Assembly: GCF_016097555.1 (NCBI RefSeq)
Contig: NW_024533037.1
Span: 1 to 64,000, forward strand
DNA from: Gigantopelta aegis
Lineage: Eukaryota; Mollusca; Gastropoda; Neomphalida; Peltospiridae
Direction: 5' to 3'
DNA length: 64,000 bases
The notes below the pieces were generated by a model. The model did not search any database. It was not told the origin of the DNA and was given only the letters and a program-made list of their open reading frames with translations. Shown one piece after another: positions 62,601-64,000 of this stretch. Position numbers and translations under genes: made by a program. Position 1 is the stretch's first letter, and each line of letters starts with the position of its first letter.

Positions 62601-63400
62601 TGTCGAGGAACTCTATTTCCAGCTATTTCATTGGCTGTTGCTATGGACTCTTAGATGTATTTTGATTGGTTGTTGTATTGTATATATGTGCTGGTTTTGT
62701 TTATTGATTTTTAGTATTGGTTGTCCTAGAAAATACAGTCCTGAAATGTCCTATCAGGGCATATATACATATATATATACCTATCTTGCCAATCAGGTGG
62801 TTCCCATATAGTCAGATCAGAACCAGGTTCATTAACCCAAACATTAACAAATTTTGACAATGTCTCACGTGATCTGTTTGTTAAGTTACCAAAGCAGAAA
62901 GAATTGTTTCTGCATTATAAAAAAATATAGGTAAACAAACAGGATAACAGGAATAGTGATACACATTTTAATACAAATTTTTTTTAATCACCTGTTTTAA
63001 TAAGAACAACATTACTTTAAGAGAATGTACTACAGTATGCACGTGTCATTCATTTGCAAAGACATATAATGCATTACTTAATGCACTCTAATGAGGCATG
63101 TGTAGAAATATGTAGTTAGAGTTGTAACCATATCCCTCCATCCTACACATTCCAAATGACTATTATGAACGTCCGGCCCTTTCTCATTGGTCTATTTTAT
63201 TCCACTATAAGTATATTAAATTGCATTATCATTGTAACCAACAATTTTACCTATACATTAATTATTTTTAGCTGTGTGCATTATACTGACCTGGACTAGC
63301 TTTCATTGGTCATATATCAACAAAAGTTTTTGAAACATTAAAACAGCTTGAAGCTGACAGCTTCCAACAGATCACCATACAATAAATTTCACTGTAATAT
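59679..63400 (-). CDS. TREH: membrane-anchored alpha,alpha-trehalase (GH37), 5' end not resolved
   Basis: Hydrolyses trehalose to glucose at the cell surface. In minus-strand order: GDLLEAVSFKLFNVSKTFVD (about 63360-63310, the D-S-K-T-F-V-D signature region), SRETLSKFVNVWVNEPGSDL with IWEPPDW (62880-62790), PTFIATITNKEFRDAWAYGL (61810-61750), RHSLLSVSYPF then EFYYW (61630-61560), RDSYWIIKGLLLCGM (61475-61430), LNGGRIYYTRRTQ (61310-61270), AAESGWDFSSRGFGF (60905-60860, A-E-S-G-W-D-F-S-S-R signature), STYLSGFYASSVTTI (60465-60420), a D-F-P-N-A-W-A-P-L-Q exon (60290-60060) and GEYFIQYGF-x-x-TNGVCLDF (59960-59905). The C-terminus, FFPFLWILPVSLLIITVVFI and on through LLITCVFWL, is a transmembrane anchor with a short tail, stop at 59679. 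Catalytic Asp region and late motifs are present. Start lies above 63400 and is unseen. Confidence 0.82.
61920..62755. repeat. long inverted repeat (about 400-bp arms) in a trehalase intron
   Basis: Left arm about 61920-62315 and right arm about 62373-62755 are imperfect reverse complements. Examples: GACAGCACGTCAATGGTAGC (62229 on) against GACGTGCTGTCATGG (62438 on), and AGCCAATGAAATAGCTGG (62039 on) against CCAGCTATTTCATTGGCT (62618 on). The 57-bp spacer carries another copy of the outer-arm word ATACTAAAAATCAATAAAC. The structure lies in the intron between the exons at 62880-62790 and 61810-61750. Confidence 0.9.
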
Positions 63401-64000
63401 AACAGGAATAGATTACACACACTAAAATGAACTACCAGTAACAAAAATCAAACTGAAGATCCTAAAAGAGAATTACCTATCACATGGTTGTTACAGTCTC
63501 TTCACATTTTACTTTTACTAATAGTCCAAATAAAAACAAAATACTTAAACAGAAGATTAACTGTTTTGGCGCTCATTCATGCATTGTTCAGTAATAGTAC
63601 CACCCTTCAATCTCTAATTAAAGCCTATCGATAATTAATAGTATCAACTTAATTTTAATATTTTTGTGATAAACTGACGTAACATAAAATTGGTGATACA
63701 GGAAATTTACAAAGAAATATATAAGCAGAAAGCAAAACTTTTTTCTAAGAATGCACACACTGATAACAGCCAGGTTTATTTCTGTACAAACAATAACATA
63801 GGTCTGTTCTCCATCTCTAAGTAATGATCAAATTTTTTCCTGCTGAAGTTAGGTGACCACAACCTCTCCTCAAAGAAAAAATCAAATCACCTTGGCGATA
63901 TCCTAAATAAATCCATTTTGGTCTGAAAGCTTCCCTCACTCTCCACCTTTGCCATAGCTTGTGAGAGAAGCACTGGTTTGGGGGGGGGGGACTGGTGGGG
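63401..64000. other. upstream of trehalase, no exon assigned
   Basis: Should contain the trehalase first exon and promoter, but I could not find a signal peptide with confidence. Ends in a G10 run at 63980-63990. Confidence 0.35.

Overview
The window is nuclear DNA of an animal. It is AT-rich, with many short introns (mostly about 40-100 bases, GT..AG) and microsatellites. Genes are packed tightly and mostly arranged head-to-head. The gene set is metazoan: ependymin-related secreted proteins, DPF-type BAF45/requiem, Siva, TEX11, BUB1, COQ8A, CSE1L, IP3 3-kinase, XPD/ERCC2, POLR1C and a membrane-anchored trehalase. Compactness, low GC, an expanded ependymin family and a circularly permuted RAS gene together suggest an early-branching animal, most likely a demosponge; that placement is inference. 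Many exons read through only after allowing single-base gaps or insertions. I take these mainly as consensus errors of the assembly, so CDS spans below run from first to last recognisable codon and include introns and such frame breaks.

Layout. 1-4.1 kb: an unidentified N-glycosylated membrane protein gene (+). 4.3-10.1 kb: five ependymin-related genes (+,-,+,-,-), where the convergent pair A/B looks duplicated as C/D. 10.2-11.6 kb: a coiled-coil gene (+). 12.0-15.4 kb (-): a circularly permuted RAS GTPase joined to a von Willebrand factor A domain. 15.6-16.0 kb: a small membrane-protein gene (+). 16.1-18.1 kb: two more ependymin genes (-). 18.4-21.3 kb: CSE1L/exportin-2 (-), head-to-head with COQ8A (+, 21.6-24.4 kb). 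24.7-30.7 kb: inositol-trisphosphate 3-kinase (-) with a nine-copy 157-bp satellite in an intron. 32.0-36.9 kb: a BUB1-family checkpoint kinase (+) with amplified D-box/ABBA exons. 39.0-39.4 kb: small unknown gene (-). 39.6-41.2 kb: DPF (+). 41.7-42.1 kb: Siva (-). 42.2-44.2 kb: POLR1C (+). 44.3-45.6 kb: a 36/49-bp minisatellite. 46.1-48.6 kb: PH-domain gene (-). 49.0-54.7 kb: ERCC2/XPD (-). 54.8-58.6 kb: TEX11 (+). 59.7-63.4 kb: trehalase (-) with a long inverted repeat in an intron.

Genes do not form one pathway. The shared theme is regulatory layout: most neighbours are divergent pairs separated by about 75-300 bp, and three or four of those promoters carry an NRF1-like TGCGCATGCGCA palindrome (BUB1, DPF, ERCC2/TEX11, half-site at CSE1L/COQ8A). 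The two most interesting loci are the cpRAS-vWA gene and the BUB1 gene, where a block of Cdc20-binding-type degron/ABBA exons has been multiplied in tandem.
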